From Aquisalimonas sp. (GTDB taxonomy: Bacteria > Pseudomonadota > Gammaproteobacteria > Nitrococcales > Aquisalimonadaceae), in contig NZ_SKOG01000064.1 of assembly GCF_007120195.1 (NCBI RefSeq), forward strand, positions 1 through 37,230: DNA of 37,230 bases, read 5' to 3'. Below the pieces are notes generated by a model. That model was not told the DNA's origin and did not search any database. It saw only the letters and a program-made list of their open reading frames with translations. This document shows positions 8,409-16,185 of the stretch, in pieces. A program made the position numbers and the translations under genes. Numbering within the stretch: the first letter of the stretch is position 1; each line of letters begins with the position of its first letter.

Positions 8409-8527
8409 GGCTGTGCGAATCGGCACTCCTGCCGATCTGTCGATCTCGATGCCGACCAAATCGCCTGGAGCTATTTGGAACAGCCGCAGGCGGGCCCGAA
8501 GGGCGGAGGGCAGGATGCCCGGAGTAA
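8409..8527. repeat. 119-base structured repeat, copy 2
   Basis: This is the partner of 5088-5206. The stems are kept with small changes: CCAAATCGC/GCTATTTGG has one mismatch, and ATCGGCA/TGCCGAT has shifted by one pair. The flanks differ completely from those of copy 1. Confidence 0.65.
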
Positions 8528-8608
8528 TCCGGCGACCTTAACGACCCCGTCATCGAACGGCTCGCCACAGGACGGCAGCCTCTCGAAGCGTGAACACCTT
8601 GCGGCCCT

Positions 8609-8866
8609 GTGCCGCCCGACGGCGATACGGTCGGTGATCGACGAACCCAGGAGCTGCTCCGCCTAACGCCGGTGCGGCCGACGACGAAGGAACAAATCCG
8701 TGCCCTGCGCGAGCGGGAGAGCGTGAGCCAGGCCGTCTTCGCCCGGCACCTGAATGTTGCGACGGATCTGGTCAGCCAGTGGGAACGAGGCGATAAGAAG
8801 CCGGTGCGCGCATCGCTGAAGCTGCTGACGCTGGTGCACTAAAAGGGTCTCGACGCGATTGCGTGA
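8609..8866 (+). pseudogene. XRE-type antitoxin-like DNA-binding protein, degraded at both ends
   Basis: The frame reads a single HTH domain of the HigA/NadS-like antitoxin type: TKEQIRALRERESVSQAVFA followed by RHLNVATDLVSQWERGDKKP. A TAA at 8840-8842 stops the frame after LKLLTLVH, but the next codons, KGLDAIA and TGA at 8864-8866, are the usual end of this family, so the TAA replaces one Lys codon. The N-terminal part normally present is not recognisable, and the region before it belongs to the IS91/repeat block. No toxin gene is adjacent. A protein lacking eight C-terminal residues might still bind DNA, but the missing N-terminus argues for a remnant. Confidence 0.6.
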
Positions 8867-9044
8867 CGGCCGCCCGCTCCGGCTCTTGTTGGGGGTTTAC
8901 ACGGTGATGCTGCGCGACGCCTAGGCCACGACCGTGACGATGCAGTGCAGCGCCTGCTGGGTGGATCGGTTCAATGCCTTCGACTGATGGTGCGGGGCGT
9001 GAGGCGGAATGTTCAGCAGCTTTGTCGGGATCCCTGGCTGGTGT

Positions 9045-9998
9045 TTATCCGCTGCTGAACCGACTCCAGATTCCACCCGCCTCGTGGTCCCACTCAACTC
9101 CAACTCGATCACGCCCGTTGGCTTTCGCCTGGTAGAGAGACGCATCGGCGGCTTTCAACAGGGTCTTGCTTGATAACCGAGCCTGATCGTCGAACTGATC
9201 GCTGCCCGCAATCCCAAAGCTCGCAGTGACCCGCACCTGTTCCTTGCCATACTTTAGCTCAAGGGCCGCGACCGCCAGACGCATGCGTTCCGCGATGACC
9301 CACGCGTCGGTGGACGCCGTGTGCCGCAGAATGATTGCGAACTCTTCGCCGCCATAGCGGCAAACCACGTCGCTTTCCCGCGAGATGTCGTTGAAGACCC
9401 CCGCAATACGCTGTATGACGGCGTCGCCGAAGGGGTGACTGTAGGTATCGTTGATGGGCTTGAAGTGATCGATATCCGCCATCAGCAGGGAAATGAGACG
9501 GCCACCGCGCTTCAGCAGCGAGATCTCGATTGCCAGCTGATCATTGAAATAGCCCCGATTCCACAGGCCGGTCAGGGCGTCGATCTGCGCCTTGGTCACC
9601 AAGAGGTCGTGGTAGCGCTTGGTGCGCAGGGCCGAACGCACCCGGGCCTTGAGCTCCACGGCGTCAAAGGGCTTGGTGACGTAATCCACGGCACCGAGGT
9701 CGAAGGCCTGAACCTTGGTGGACAAATCAATGGTGCCGGTGAGGAAAATCACCGGTATTTGTACTAACGCGGCGTCTTCCTTGAGCTGACGGCATAGCGT
9801 CATGCCGTCGGTCCCCGGCATATCCAAGTCCAGCAAGACCAGATCGGGCAGCTCCTGGCGGGCCATCTCCAAGCCTTCCGTGGCGTCATAGGCGTGCAAA
9901 AAGCTCAGCCTTTCGGAACTGAGCCGGGCGCCGACAAGCTGGTGGATGTCCGCCGAGTCGTCGATAACGAGGACCGATTGCGCCGTTGCCTTGATCAT
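9045..9998 (-). CDS. response regulator with REC and GGDEF domains (diguanylate cyclase)
   Basis: A 317-residue cytoplasmic enzyme predicted to make cyclic di-GMP when phosphorylated. Start 9998 (MIKATAQ) has a GAGAAGGG ribosome binding site; an upstream in-frame start would overlap the kinase gene and adds no domain. The REC domain (about 6-125) has Asp13-Asp14, phospho-acceptor Asp57 in LLDLDMPG and Lys109. The GGDEF domain (about 135-305) has DIDHFKPIND, an active GGEEF site at 216-220 and an inhibitory RxxD site, RESD, at 207-210, so product inhibition is expected. It starts 16 bases after the hybrid kinase gene in the same direction, so the two form an operon and the kinase Hpt domain is the likely phosphodonor. 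Confidence 0.92.
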   Translation of the reverse strand: MIKATAQSVLVIDDSADIHQLVGARLSSERLSFLHAYDATEGLEMARQELPDLVLLDLDMPGTDGMTLCRQLKEDAALVQIPVIFLTGTIDLSTKVQAFDLGAVDYVTKPFDAVELKARVRSALRTKRYHDLLVTKAQIDALTGLWNRGYFNDQLAIEISLLKRGGRLISLLMADIDHFKPINDTYSHPFGDAVIQRIAGVFNDISRESDVVCRYGGEEFAIILRHTASTDAWVIAERMRLAVAALELKYGKEQVRVTASFGIAGSDQFDDQARLSSKTLLKAADASLYQAKANGRDRVGVEWDHEAGGIWSRFSSG

Positions 9999-10014
9999 AG
10001 TCTGCCCTTCTCCA

Positions 10015-12147
10015 CTAGCCGCTGCGTACCCGGTCACAGAGGCTGGCGAGGCGATTGACGGCGTCATTCACGTCACCGGCCTGAGTCGCCTCGCGTGCCG
10101 CCGCTTCAAGCGACTCCGCCTCCCGGCTTATGGGCATGAACCCGTAACCGCCGGCCGCACCTTTGAGCTGGTGCGCAAGACGCTTGAGGTGGTCGAATTC
10201 GCCGTCCGCGGCGACTGAACGCATAGCGCGGATTTGCGCGGGTAGGCGTTCCACGAAACCAGCCACCACATCCGCCATATCCGGGTCGTCGGCGTAGCTG
10301 CTTTGGAGAGGGCTCGTGCTGTCATCCAGCCCGCTTTCGGAAGCCAGCGCAACGGTTGGGGCCGGCGCCGGAGGGTCGCGCAGCAGGTAAGACTCGACTG
10401 CGGCAAGAAGCTCCTGCCGGGCGATGGGTTTGCTGAGGTAATCATTGCAGCCCGCCGCCATGCAGCGTTCGCGCTCGCCAGCCATGGCATGGGCGGTCAG
10501 CGCGACAATCGGCCCCGAATATCGCTTGCTGCGAAGCTTGGCCGTGGCGCCGTAGCCGTCCAGCTTCGGCATCTGCATATCCATGAGAATGAGATCGAAG
10601 GGCGCGCTGTTGTTGAGAGCCTCCAGCGCGTGCGCGACAGCGTCCTCGCCATTTTCGGCAATTGCGACCTCCAACCCCCGACGGCGAAGGATGGTCGATA
10701 ACAGCAGCTGATTGTCGACACCGTCCTCGGCCAGGAGAATCCGCCCGTTGAGCCTCCGCGAGGCTTCCGTGGCTTGACCATCGGCCTCCAGCTGATCGGC
10801 TGTCACGGACGGCGCGTCGACCATCTCGGCATGCGCGTCGATCGGCTGATAAAGGGTAAACGTGAACGTGCTGCCTTCTCCCGGGGCGCTGCGAACGTGG
10901 ATCTCTCCACCCAGCACCTCGGCCAGCGACCGGCAGATGGCGAGTCCCAGGCCGCTCCCCCCGTACTGCCGGGTGGTGGACGGATTTGCCTGGTGGAAGG
11001 GCTGGAACAGCTCATCGATCTCGGCGTCGCTCAGGCCGATGCCGGTGTCGGTAACGGCAAGCTCAAGCCGGGATGAATCCGTACCTGGGTCAAGGCAGCG
11101 CGCGCTCAGCACCACCCCACCCTGCCCCGTGAACTTGATGGCATTACTGAGCAGGTTGAGCAGGATCTGGCGCACCCGCATGGGGTCGCTGTGGATAAGC
11201 GCCGGAATAGGCGTCTCGTAGATCAGATCGAACTTCAGGCCCTTGTCGTAGGCGCGCACCTGCATCGCCGAGGCGACCTCGTGCAGTACCTGATGCAACG
11301 AGCATTCAACGTACTCGACCTCGAGCTTGTTGGCGTTGATCTTGGATAAATCGAGCACATCGCCGATCAGCGCCAAAAGATGCTCCCCGTTGCGCCGCAC
11401 CGACTGTATATAGTTGAGCCGGTCGCTTTCAGTGAGCTCCGGCTCCAGCAGCAGGTCGGCGAAACCCAGCACGGCGGACAGCGGCGTGCGGATTTCATGG
11501 CTCATGTTGGCCAGGAATTCACTCTTGGCGCGGCTCTTAGCCTCCGCACTCTCACGCGCGTTCCGCTCCTGTTCCGCGCGCTTTATGCCGGTGATGTCGT
11601 GAAACACCACAACGGCGCCCACCTGAGTTCCATCCCGGCCCCACAAGGGTCTGGCGCTCACCGAGATATAGCCTTCGGCGGGGCGCGCCGGGGTTCGAAT
11701 CACCAGCTCTTTGTCATCGATCGACGCCCCCTGCAATGACCGACTGAGCGGCAACTCCGCCGCCGGGCAGGGCGTCACGCCATCGGCAAGGAACAGACCG
11801 AACTCCTCGCTCCAGGCCTCGGGGCCCGCGTCTGTCGGCCCCCGCCCCAGCAGATCCCTGGCGGCTTGATTGAAGACGAGGAACCGCCCGTCCATATCGG
11901 CCACGACCACGCCCTCGACCATGGCCTCCAGGACAGTGCGCAGTATCGCCTGCTCCCGCAGCGCCTTGAATGTTTCTCCCGCCGGTCTTCCACTGGGAAC
12001 CAGCGCCTGAAGCTGGGATTCGAGCGCCGTGAGATCGGCGTCCAAGCCCTCAATGGGATCACCGTCGCCGATCGCCCCGCCCGACCCCTCGGGCAGCCAG
12101 TTCCGTATACGACGCCGTATGGCGGCGATTCTTGGGTCCGATTGCAT
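10015..12147 (-). CDS. hybrid sensor histidine kinase (PAS, HisKA, HATPase, REC, Hpt)
   Basis: A 710-residue phosphorelay kinase. GAGG lies eight bases before the start. A PAS domain covers about 65-190. HisKA has MSHEIRTPL with His217. HATPase shows the N box [10 protein letters not shown] (Asn335), DTGIG near 367-371 and GGSGLGLAI near 397-404. A REC domain (about 468-585) has Asp523 in LMDMQMP. A C-terminal Hpt domain has His659 in [12 protein letters not shown]. No membrane segment is evident, so sensing is probably cytoplasmic through the PAS domain. The layout resembles BarA/ArcB-type tripartite kinases without their membrane part. The gene precedes the GGDEF response regulator, pointing to a complete input-to-cyclic-di-GMP pathway. 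Confidence 0.92.
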   Translation of the reverse strand: MQSDPRIAAIRRRIRNWLPEGSGGAIGDGDPIEGLDADLTALESQLQALVPSGRPAGETFKALREQAILRTVLEAMVEGVVVADMDGRFLVFNQAARDLLGRGPTDAGPEAWSEEFGLFLADGVTPCPAAELPLSRSLQGASIDDKELVIRTPARPAEGYISVSARPLWGRDGTQVGAVVVFHDITGIKRAEQERNARESAEAKSRAKSEFLANMSHEIRTPLSAVLGFADLLLEPELTESDRLNYIQSVRRNGEHLLALIGDVLDLSKINANKLEVEYVECSLHQVLHEVASAMQVRAYDKGLKFDLIYETPIPALIHSDPMRVRQILLNLLSNAIKFTGQGGVVLSARCLDPGTDSSRLELAVTDTGIGLSDAEIDELFQPFHQANPSTTRQYGGSGLGLAICRSLAEVLGGEIHVRSAPGEGSTFTFTLYQPIDAHAEMVDAPSVTADQLEADGQATEASRRLNGRILLAEDGVDNQLLLSTILRRRGLEVAIAENGEDAVAHALEALNNSAPFDLILMDMQMPKLDGYGATAKLRSKRYSGPIVALTAHAMAGERERCMAAGCNDYLSKPIARQELLAAVESYLLRDPPAPAPTVALASESGLDDSTSPLQSSYADDPDMADVVAGFVERLPAQIRAMRSVAADGEFDHLKRLAHQLKGAAGGYGFMPISREAESLEAAAREATQAGDVNDAVNRLASLCDRVRSG

Positions 12148-12613
12148 CGCGTTTTCCTCAAGCGCAAGCCGCCATGCGCGTTCCGCCGTCCGACAACGGC
12201 AAACGCCACCCTGCCTCGTTCATGACGACCCCGTCGCTGCCTGCAGCCGGCGGCCTTTCGGCAGCCTTAAGCGCGTTATCCAGCCCGAATACCCTGCCGA
12301 GGTGGCCTACTGGCTGGCAAAGGCGATGCTGCCACGCAGCATCTGAACCTCGTCCACCGACTCCCGACGCCACCCGGGCACAGGTGCACAGTGCCGGTCG
12401 GATCCAGCTCAATCTGTGCTCCGTGTCACCAATTGCCGCGACGGCTTATCCCGGCTCCCGCGTCGCACGCATCTGCTCGCGCTGCCTCTTCCTTCTGCCC
12501 GACTACGCTGGATCTTTCCGGAAACTGCAGTACTGGAACGCCTGGATCGCGCCAGTGGGTGTCCAGCGTTCTTCGGGCGGTGCCTACTGCGTCCAAAGCG
12601 GTAAATCCAACCG
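12148..12613. other. Intergenic stretch without a supported gene
   Basis: It separates the kinase operon from the next minus-strand gene. Short frames exist on both strands but lack family motifs, and their codon use does not stand out. It probably holds the promoter of the kinase operon near 12150-12300; no clear boxes were found. Confidence 0.4.
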
Positions 12614-13255
12614 CTACCTTTGTTCTTTCAGCCAATGTTTGACAGTCTTCCGGCTTCGCCGTGAAACCATCTGCTGAGTGTTGACGTCCGACGGTTTCAG
12701 TCGGACGCCTTGCTCGCCATCCAATAACCGGAATACGCGGGAAGCGGCGATCGGATCATCCTCAGGCCCGTAAATCGCGATCGCTACAATCTCGATGGAT
12801 GTGACGCTGATCGCATCGAAGTCCAGGCAGTTCTCGTCCTCGGCCATTGGCAACCGACGATACCGACCAATTGTTTTTATGACGTCACGGAACGTGCCTA
12901 TATCCATGTAGTTGCCTGATTTCACGGGGCCTTGCAAGGTGCCCTGGCCCAGGCCAACGGGCCCCTCTTCACTGACCGGGGGCTTAAAATCGGTAATCGG
13001 CGCTGTGAACCGGCCCCGCTCCGTCTCCACGGTGCCGAAAATGTTCTCGATATGGATGGCCTCCTGGCTCATGTTGCTGAGCAGGCAGCGGGAGTCGAGT
13101 TCTGTCCCAAGGCCTTGGTTGATCACCAGCTTGGGCCGGCGCTGGCGGCGAAAATTGCTGAGCAGGAGCTGGGCGTAGAAAATCCACACAAACACGGTTG
13201 CAAGGCCTATAGCCACGTCGAAGACGTCTGCGTATTCCTCTAGCCACTCCAGCAT
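12614..13255 (-). CDS. membrane-anchored protein of unknown function
   Basis: A 213-residue protein with one N-terminal membrane segment (about residues 12-33, FDVAIGLATVFVWIFYAQLL) followed by a basic stop-transfer stretch RRQRRPK. The rest is soluble and most likely cytoplasmic by the positive-inside rule. The C-terminus is very basic (RRSRKTVKHWLKEQR). No known family is recognised. AAGG lies eight bases before the start. It overlaps the DUF892 gene upstream by 16 bases, so translation may be coupled and the two products may work together under stress. It ends in TAG. Confidence 0.65.
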   Translation of the reverse strand: MLEWLEEYADVFDVAIGLATVFVWIFYAQLLLSNFRRQRRPKLVINQGLGTELDSRCLLSNMSQEAIHIENIFGTVETERGRFTAPITDFKPPVSEEGPVGLGQGTLQGPVKSGNYMDIGTFRDVIKTIGRYRRLPMAEDENCLDFDAISVTSIEIVAIAIYGPEDDPIAASRVFRLLDGEQGVRLKPSDVNTQQMVSRRSRKTVKHWLKEQR

Positions 13256-13878
13256 GAATCAGGCCTTGTTACCGTTGTGAAAAAACCGGTGCGCGGAGAT
13301 CCCCGCCATTTGGTCACTACGCCGAGCGTGTAATCGGCTGCGCTGTGCGCGAACGCGACTTCGCTGGCACAGGGTCGTGAGGCCGGATAGACATACGATT
13401 CCGCGACTTCGGTCAACTTCGAGTCGGCGCTTTTTCCCTTATCCGGGGTGGCCTGGAGTTGTTCGCCAGTCTGGTTTTGCCCGAGCTGCTGAGCCAGGGT
13501 CGGCGCCGTACAATAACCCGCGATCTCGTAAAGCTCGATCTGTTGAGCGGCTGCGATCAAACCAGCATCCCGCAACGAGTCGTCGCCTTTGGCCCCGATC
13601 ATCTCTTCGCCTTTGCTGATCAGGCTCTTCATTGCCTCGCCGGTCTCGCGTTCAGGCTGCTTGCCGAGGCCCATGAAGATCCCGTCAAGCCACTCGATCT
13701 GTTTTTCCGAATCTTTCAGGTGGTCATCGAAAAGGCTACAAAGTTTGTCCGAGTTTGCTGCATCAATCGTTTTCTGGAGTGCTTTAGTAAGGCGTTTCTC
13801 GGCGTCGTAAAAGTCTTGCAACTGATGCATGAAAAGATCATCCATGGATTCGAAATTCTCTGATCCCATGATTCCCAT
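13240..13878 (-). CDS. DUF892/YciF-type ferritin-like protein with unusual C-terminal extension
   Basis: A 212-residue protein. Residues 8-165 match the YciF/DUF892 four-helix family: SMDDLFMHQLQDFYDAEKRL, then EKQIEWLDGIF, DAGLIAAAQQIELYEIAGY and a closing helix ADSKLTEVAES. Glu and His residues at helix positions typical of a di-metal site are present. YciF proteins respond to osmotic and oxidative stress, but their reaction is not settled. The usual length is about 165-170 residues. Here some 45 extra residues of unlike composition follow YVYPAS and run 16 bases into the next gene. A frameshift that removed the normal stop is the simplest explanation. Start 13878 has GGGA upstream; Met 13869 is the alternative. 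Confidence 0.78.
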   Translation of the reverse strand: MGIMGSENFESMDDLFMHQLQDFYDAEKRLTKALQKTIDAANSDKLCSLFDDHLKDSEKQIEWLDGIFMGLGKQPERETGEAMKSLISKGEEMIGAKGDDSLRDAGLIAAAQQIELYEIAGYCTAPTLAQQLGQNQTGEQLQATPDKGKSADSKLTEVAESYVYPASRPCASEVAFAHSAADYTLGVVTKWRGSPRTGFFTTVTRPDSCWSG

Positions 13879-14327
13879 AATGTAGCGTCCCGCTGATTAC
13901 TTAAAGACTTTCCAGCGCTTCAACTATTGCTTCCTAAGAGAACTTGAGCATCCGTCATGAAGATGGGTGGCGAGCTCTCTGCTCGAAGGCCCGACCGCGG
14001 CGATGCCTCACCTGAACGGCCGCTACAAGACTTACGCCGAGGCCCGGGAATCGTTCCAAGTAAGAAAGCATGTGTATACCGGGAGCCCCCAATTTCCGCA
14101 CGTCGGCACCCACTTTTTGAACAGGCGGCGGTCATCGTGGGCAGGGAGTTTGGGGCCGACCAGCAAGCGGCGGCAACAAACAACGCTGGTGATCATAAGT
14201 GCTGGGGCCTGCGCCGGCCCTGTGACGGGCATCTCGTCTCCTGTGTTGGGTATCGCTTCGCTCAACCTAACCTACGATCTTGTATCGCAGGTTAGAGTAT
14301 CCGTTTGAATCCCGCGCCCCCGGGTCC
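13879..14327. other. Gene-free stretch
   Basis: No frame here shows a recognisable family, signal peptide or convincing ribosome binding site. Part of it must carry the promoter of the DUF892 operon, which reads leftward from 13878. Confidence 0.4.
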
Positions 14328-14360
14328 GGGCGGCGGCCGTTGAGGCAAGGCCTGCCGCCC
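14328..14360 (-). terminator. Strong bulged hairpin after the lipoprotein gene
   Basis: GGGCGGC-GGCC pairs with GGCC-T-GCCGCCC, an 11-base-pair stem with one bulged T and a 10-base loop. It lies ten bases beyond the minus-strand lipoprotein stop. There is no clear T-tract, so termination is probable rather than certain. Confidence 0.5.
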
Positions 14361-14369
14361 ACAAGCGAC

Positions 14370-14753
14370 TCATCGCGTACTTAACTCTTCAGGAGTGATT
14401 TCGAGTCCCGGGTACCTGACACGAAAACGCCGTTCGGCCTCGCGCAACAGCATGCTGCCCTCGGCCACCTCGCTGTTGCCCTGCTCGATCTGCGCCGCCC
14501 CCTTGCGCAGATTCTCCTGGGCCGCCTGGACCATCTTTTCTCCATTCGTGATCTTTCGGTTGCCCGAATCGACCAGTTTCTGGCCACTGTCCCAATCGCC
14601 TGCGATCTCGGACTGGAGATCCGCCCGTGCGCGATCGTCGGAGGCATGACCACGCATACGGTCAGCGGCCGTCGGGGAATGGGTTGCGCAGCCGGCAAGC
14701 GTCGCCAGGGCGACAGCAACTACCAGACCACGGGGAATACTGAAGTGACTCAT
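14370..14753 (-). CDS. small coiled-coil lipoprotein of unknown function
   Basis: A 127-residue lipoprotein. MSHFSIPRGLVVAVALATLA ends in the lipobox LAGC with Cys22. The next residues THSPT carry no Asp at +2, so outer-membrane sorting is expected. The mature part is mostly one long helix rich in Glu, Gln and Arg (about 50-110: QKLVDSGNRKITNGEKMVQA, then EQGNSEVAEGSMLLREAERR), suggesting a coiled coil. GGAG precedes the start. It stands alone between two gene-free stretches, with a hairpin just behind it. No catalytic residues are seen. Confidence 0.75.
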   Translation of the reverse strand: MSHFSIPRGLVVAVALATLAGCATHSPTAADRMRGHASDDRARADLQSEIAGDWDSGQKLVDSGNRKITNGEKMVQAAQENLRKGAAQIEQGNSEVAEGSMLLREAERRFRVRYPGLEITPEELSTR

Positions 14754-15271
14754 GATTGCTTTGCTCCATTCGATACATCAATCGATAATGCTGTAAGCCG
14801 GATGGACCAACGCACGAACCATTCGCCACAGGACATTCGGGTGGGGGGCTGCCGTACCGACGCTCGACGTACAGGCCTGATCGGTTCCGGGCTTGCTGCG
14901 GGAACATCGGACACGCACTGGCAGATCGGATGCGGACCACCCGCGTCGCGCGCTGGTGATCCGGCGCCAACAACCCTGTATGGAAGTATAGCACTTCCAG
15001 CGTAAACTACCGGGTATTTCGTAACCGCATCGCGTGCTATAGAAGGTCAGCCCCCGACGGTCGAGGTACAGGCAGGTCCTGGGAACGCCCGACGCCCGCA
15101 CCCATGGATCCCGCAACCGCGATGCCGGGATGACCGCTTTCGGGTCGGTAAATCTATTGTCTGGTCGGAATCGGGCAGGTTGAAGTCTCGGCCTCAAGGC
15201 CGCGAACAGCGGTTTAGTTCAACGCCTCGGTGCAGGCGCGCGGGGCACAAGCAGTGGTGTGCAACCGAAGG
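14754..15271. other. Gene-free stretch
   Basis: About 500 bases between two minus-strand genes. A minus-strand frame crosses it but is rich in Arg, Cys and Ser without any motif. A short CGGCC/GGCCG hairpin near 15188-15202 may end nearby transcription. Nothing else was recognised. Confidence 0.4.
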
Positions 15272-15757
15272 TTATGTGCAATCATTGCCTTCCACCGGAA
15301 TATCAAAATGCAGCACATCTTCTCGGGTCCCAAGCTTGGTATAAAGGGCAATGGCCGCTTCGTCTTCAACCCCGGTATCGGCTTGCACGAAGATGACGTA
15401 GGCTCCACGCGAAGCCGCGATGTGCTTGAGTTCTTGTATCAACGCAGTCGCGATTCCTTGGCGCCTGTGCTCTTCCCTGACAGCCAAATCATAGATATAG
15501 ATCTCACTGCGCGGCTGCTCAAACTTCTTCAATTCATAAGCAGCGATGCCCCCGACGACCGCACTGCCCTTCAATGCGACAAGTGCGATGAAATAGTCAC
15601 CGCCGAGCAATCGCCGCATATATCCCGCATCAGGCCGGTTACTGACGTAGGTCTCGACCTCGTCGAACACCTCACCGAAGGTCAGCAACAGCGCATCCAT
15701 CAGCACCAAGTCATCTGGAGTGAGCTGTCGAATTGTGCAGTCAACTTGCGTCGACAC
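15272..15757 (-). CDS. GNAT acetyltransferase of the aminoglycoside AAC(3)-I family
   Basis: A 161-residue cytoplasmic GNAT enzyme. The GTG start at 15757 is chosen because a perfect AGGAGG lies five bases upstream. The core [16 protein letters not shown], then [13 protein letters not shown] (acetyl-CoA-binding RRQGIA at 98-103), and [16 protein letters not shown] are the hallmark stretches of AAC(3)-I enzymes such as the integron-borne AacC1. Those acetylate the 3-amino group of gentamicin-class aminoglycosides and are about 154-177 residues long. I recall these motifs from the family; no search was run. Whether this member accepts aminoglycosides or is an environmental relative is open. It is transcribed away from the ether-lipid operon, with no integron attC or IS beside it. 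Confidence 0.85.
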   Translation of the reverse strand: MSTQVDCTIRQLTPDDLVLMDALLLTFGEVFDEVETYVSNRPDAGYMRRLLGGDYFIALVALKGSAVVGGIAAYELKKFEQPRSEIYIYDLAVREEHRRQGIATALIQELKHIAASRGAYVIFVQADTGVEDEAAIALYTKLGTREDVLHFDIPVEGNDCT

Positions 15758-16185
15758 CGTTTCCTCCTGGGCCACAGAACAGGGTTTCTGCTCGCCGGTG
15801 CTCGCCCTAGCGTAGCCTTCCCCGTCTGTGTAGGGGATGCCACAAGTGCGTCGCCGAACCCGATGCAAGCTCAGCTACACCGTCCCCATGACCCCGTGTC
15901 GTCCACCTACCATCCATTCATAATGACCCGCACTTGGACGCGGATCGAGCAAAAGGCCGCGCCGCCTCAGCGGCTGACGCCGCTGGCTCGCCGTTGCGCC
16001 CGTGCAACCAATATGTGACTATCGCTACGCGTCGCATTTGTGCGAACCGTTAGATACCATTGATCCGGAAATCGCCCCCATTCGACGAACCCGTTTGCGC
16101 ACGATGGAGGCATTCCTGTGATGATGGCGCGCGCGGAGCACATCCCCGCGCCGGCGCAATTGATTCGCCGACGAGGCCGCCGCTC
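15758..16185. other. Divergent intergenic region between acetyltransferase and ether-lipid operon
   Basis: It must hold the promoters of both the minus-strand acetyltransferase gene and the plus-strand lipid operon. A plus-strand frame runs through it into the reductase gene, but its codons before 16186 lack family resemblance. No clear promoter boxes or operator were found. Confidence 0.4.

Noticed and set aside
12158-12412. Short minus-strand frame before the kinase gene
   Set aside because: No ribosome binding site, no motif, and composition like non-coding DNA.
13967-14308. Plus-strand frame between the DUF892 gene and the lipoprotein gene
   Set aside because: No recognisable fold, signal or ribosome binding site; left as gene-free.
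15272-15757. Gene cassette carrying the acetyltransferase
   Set aside because: No attC-like sequence was seen on either side of the gene.
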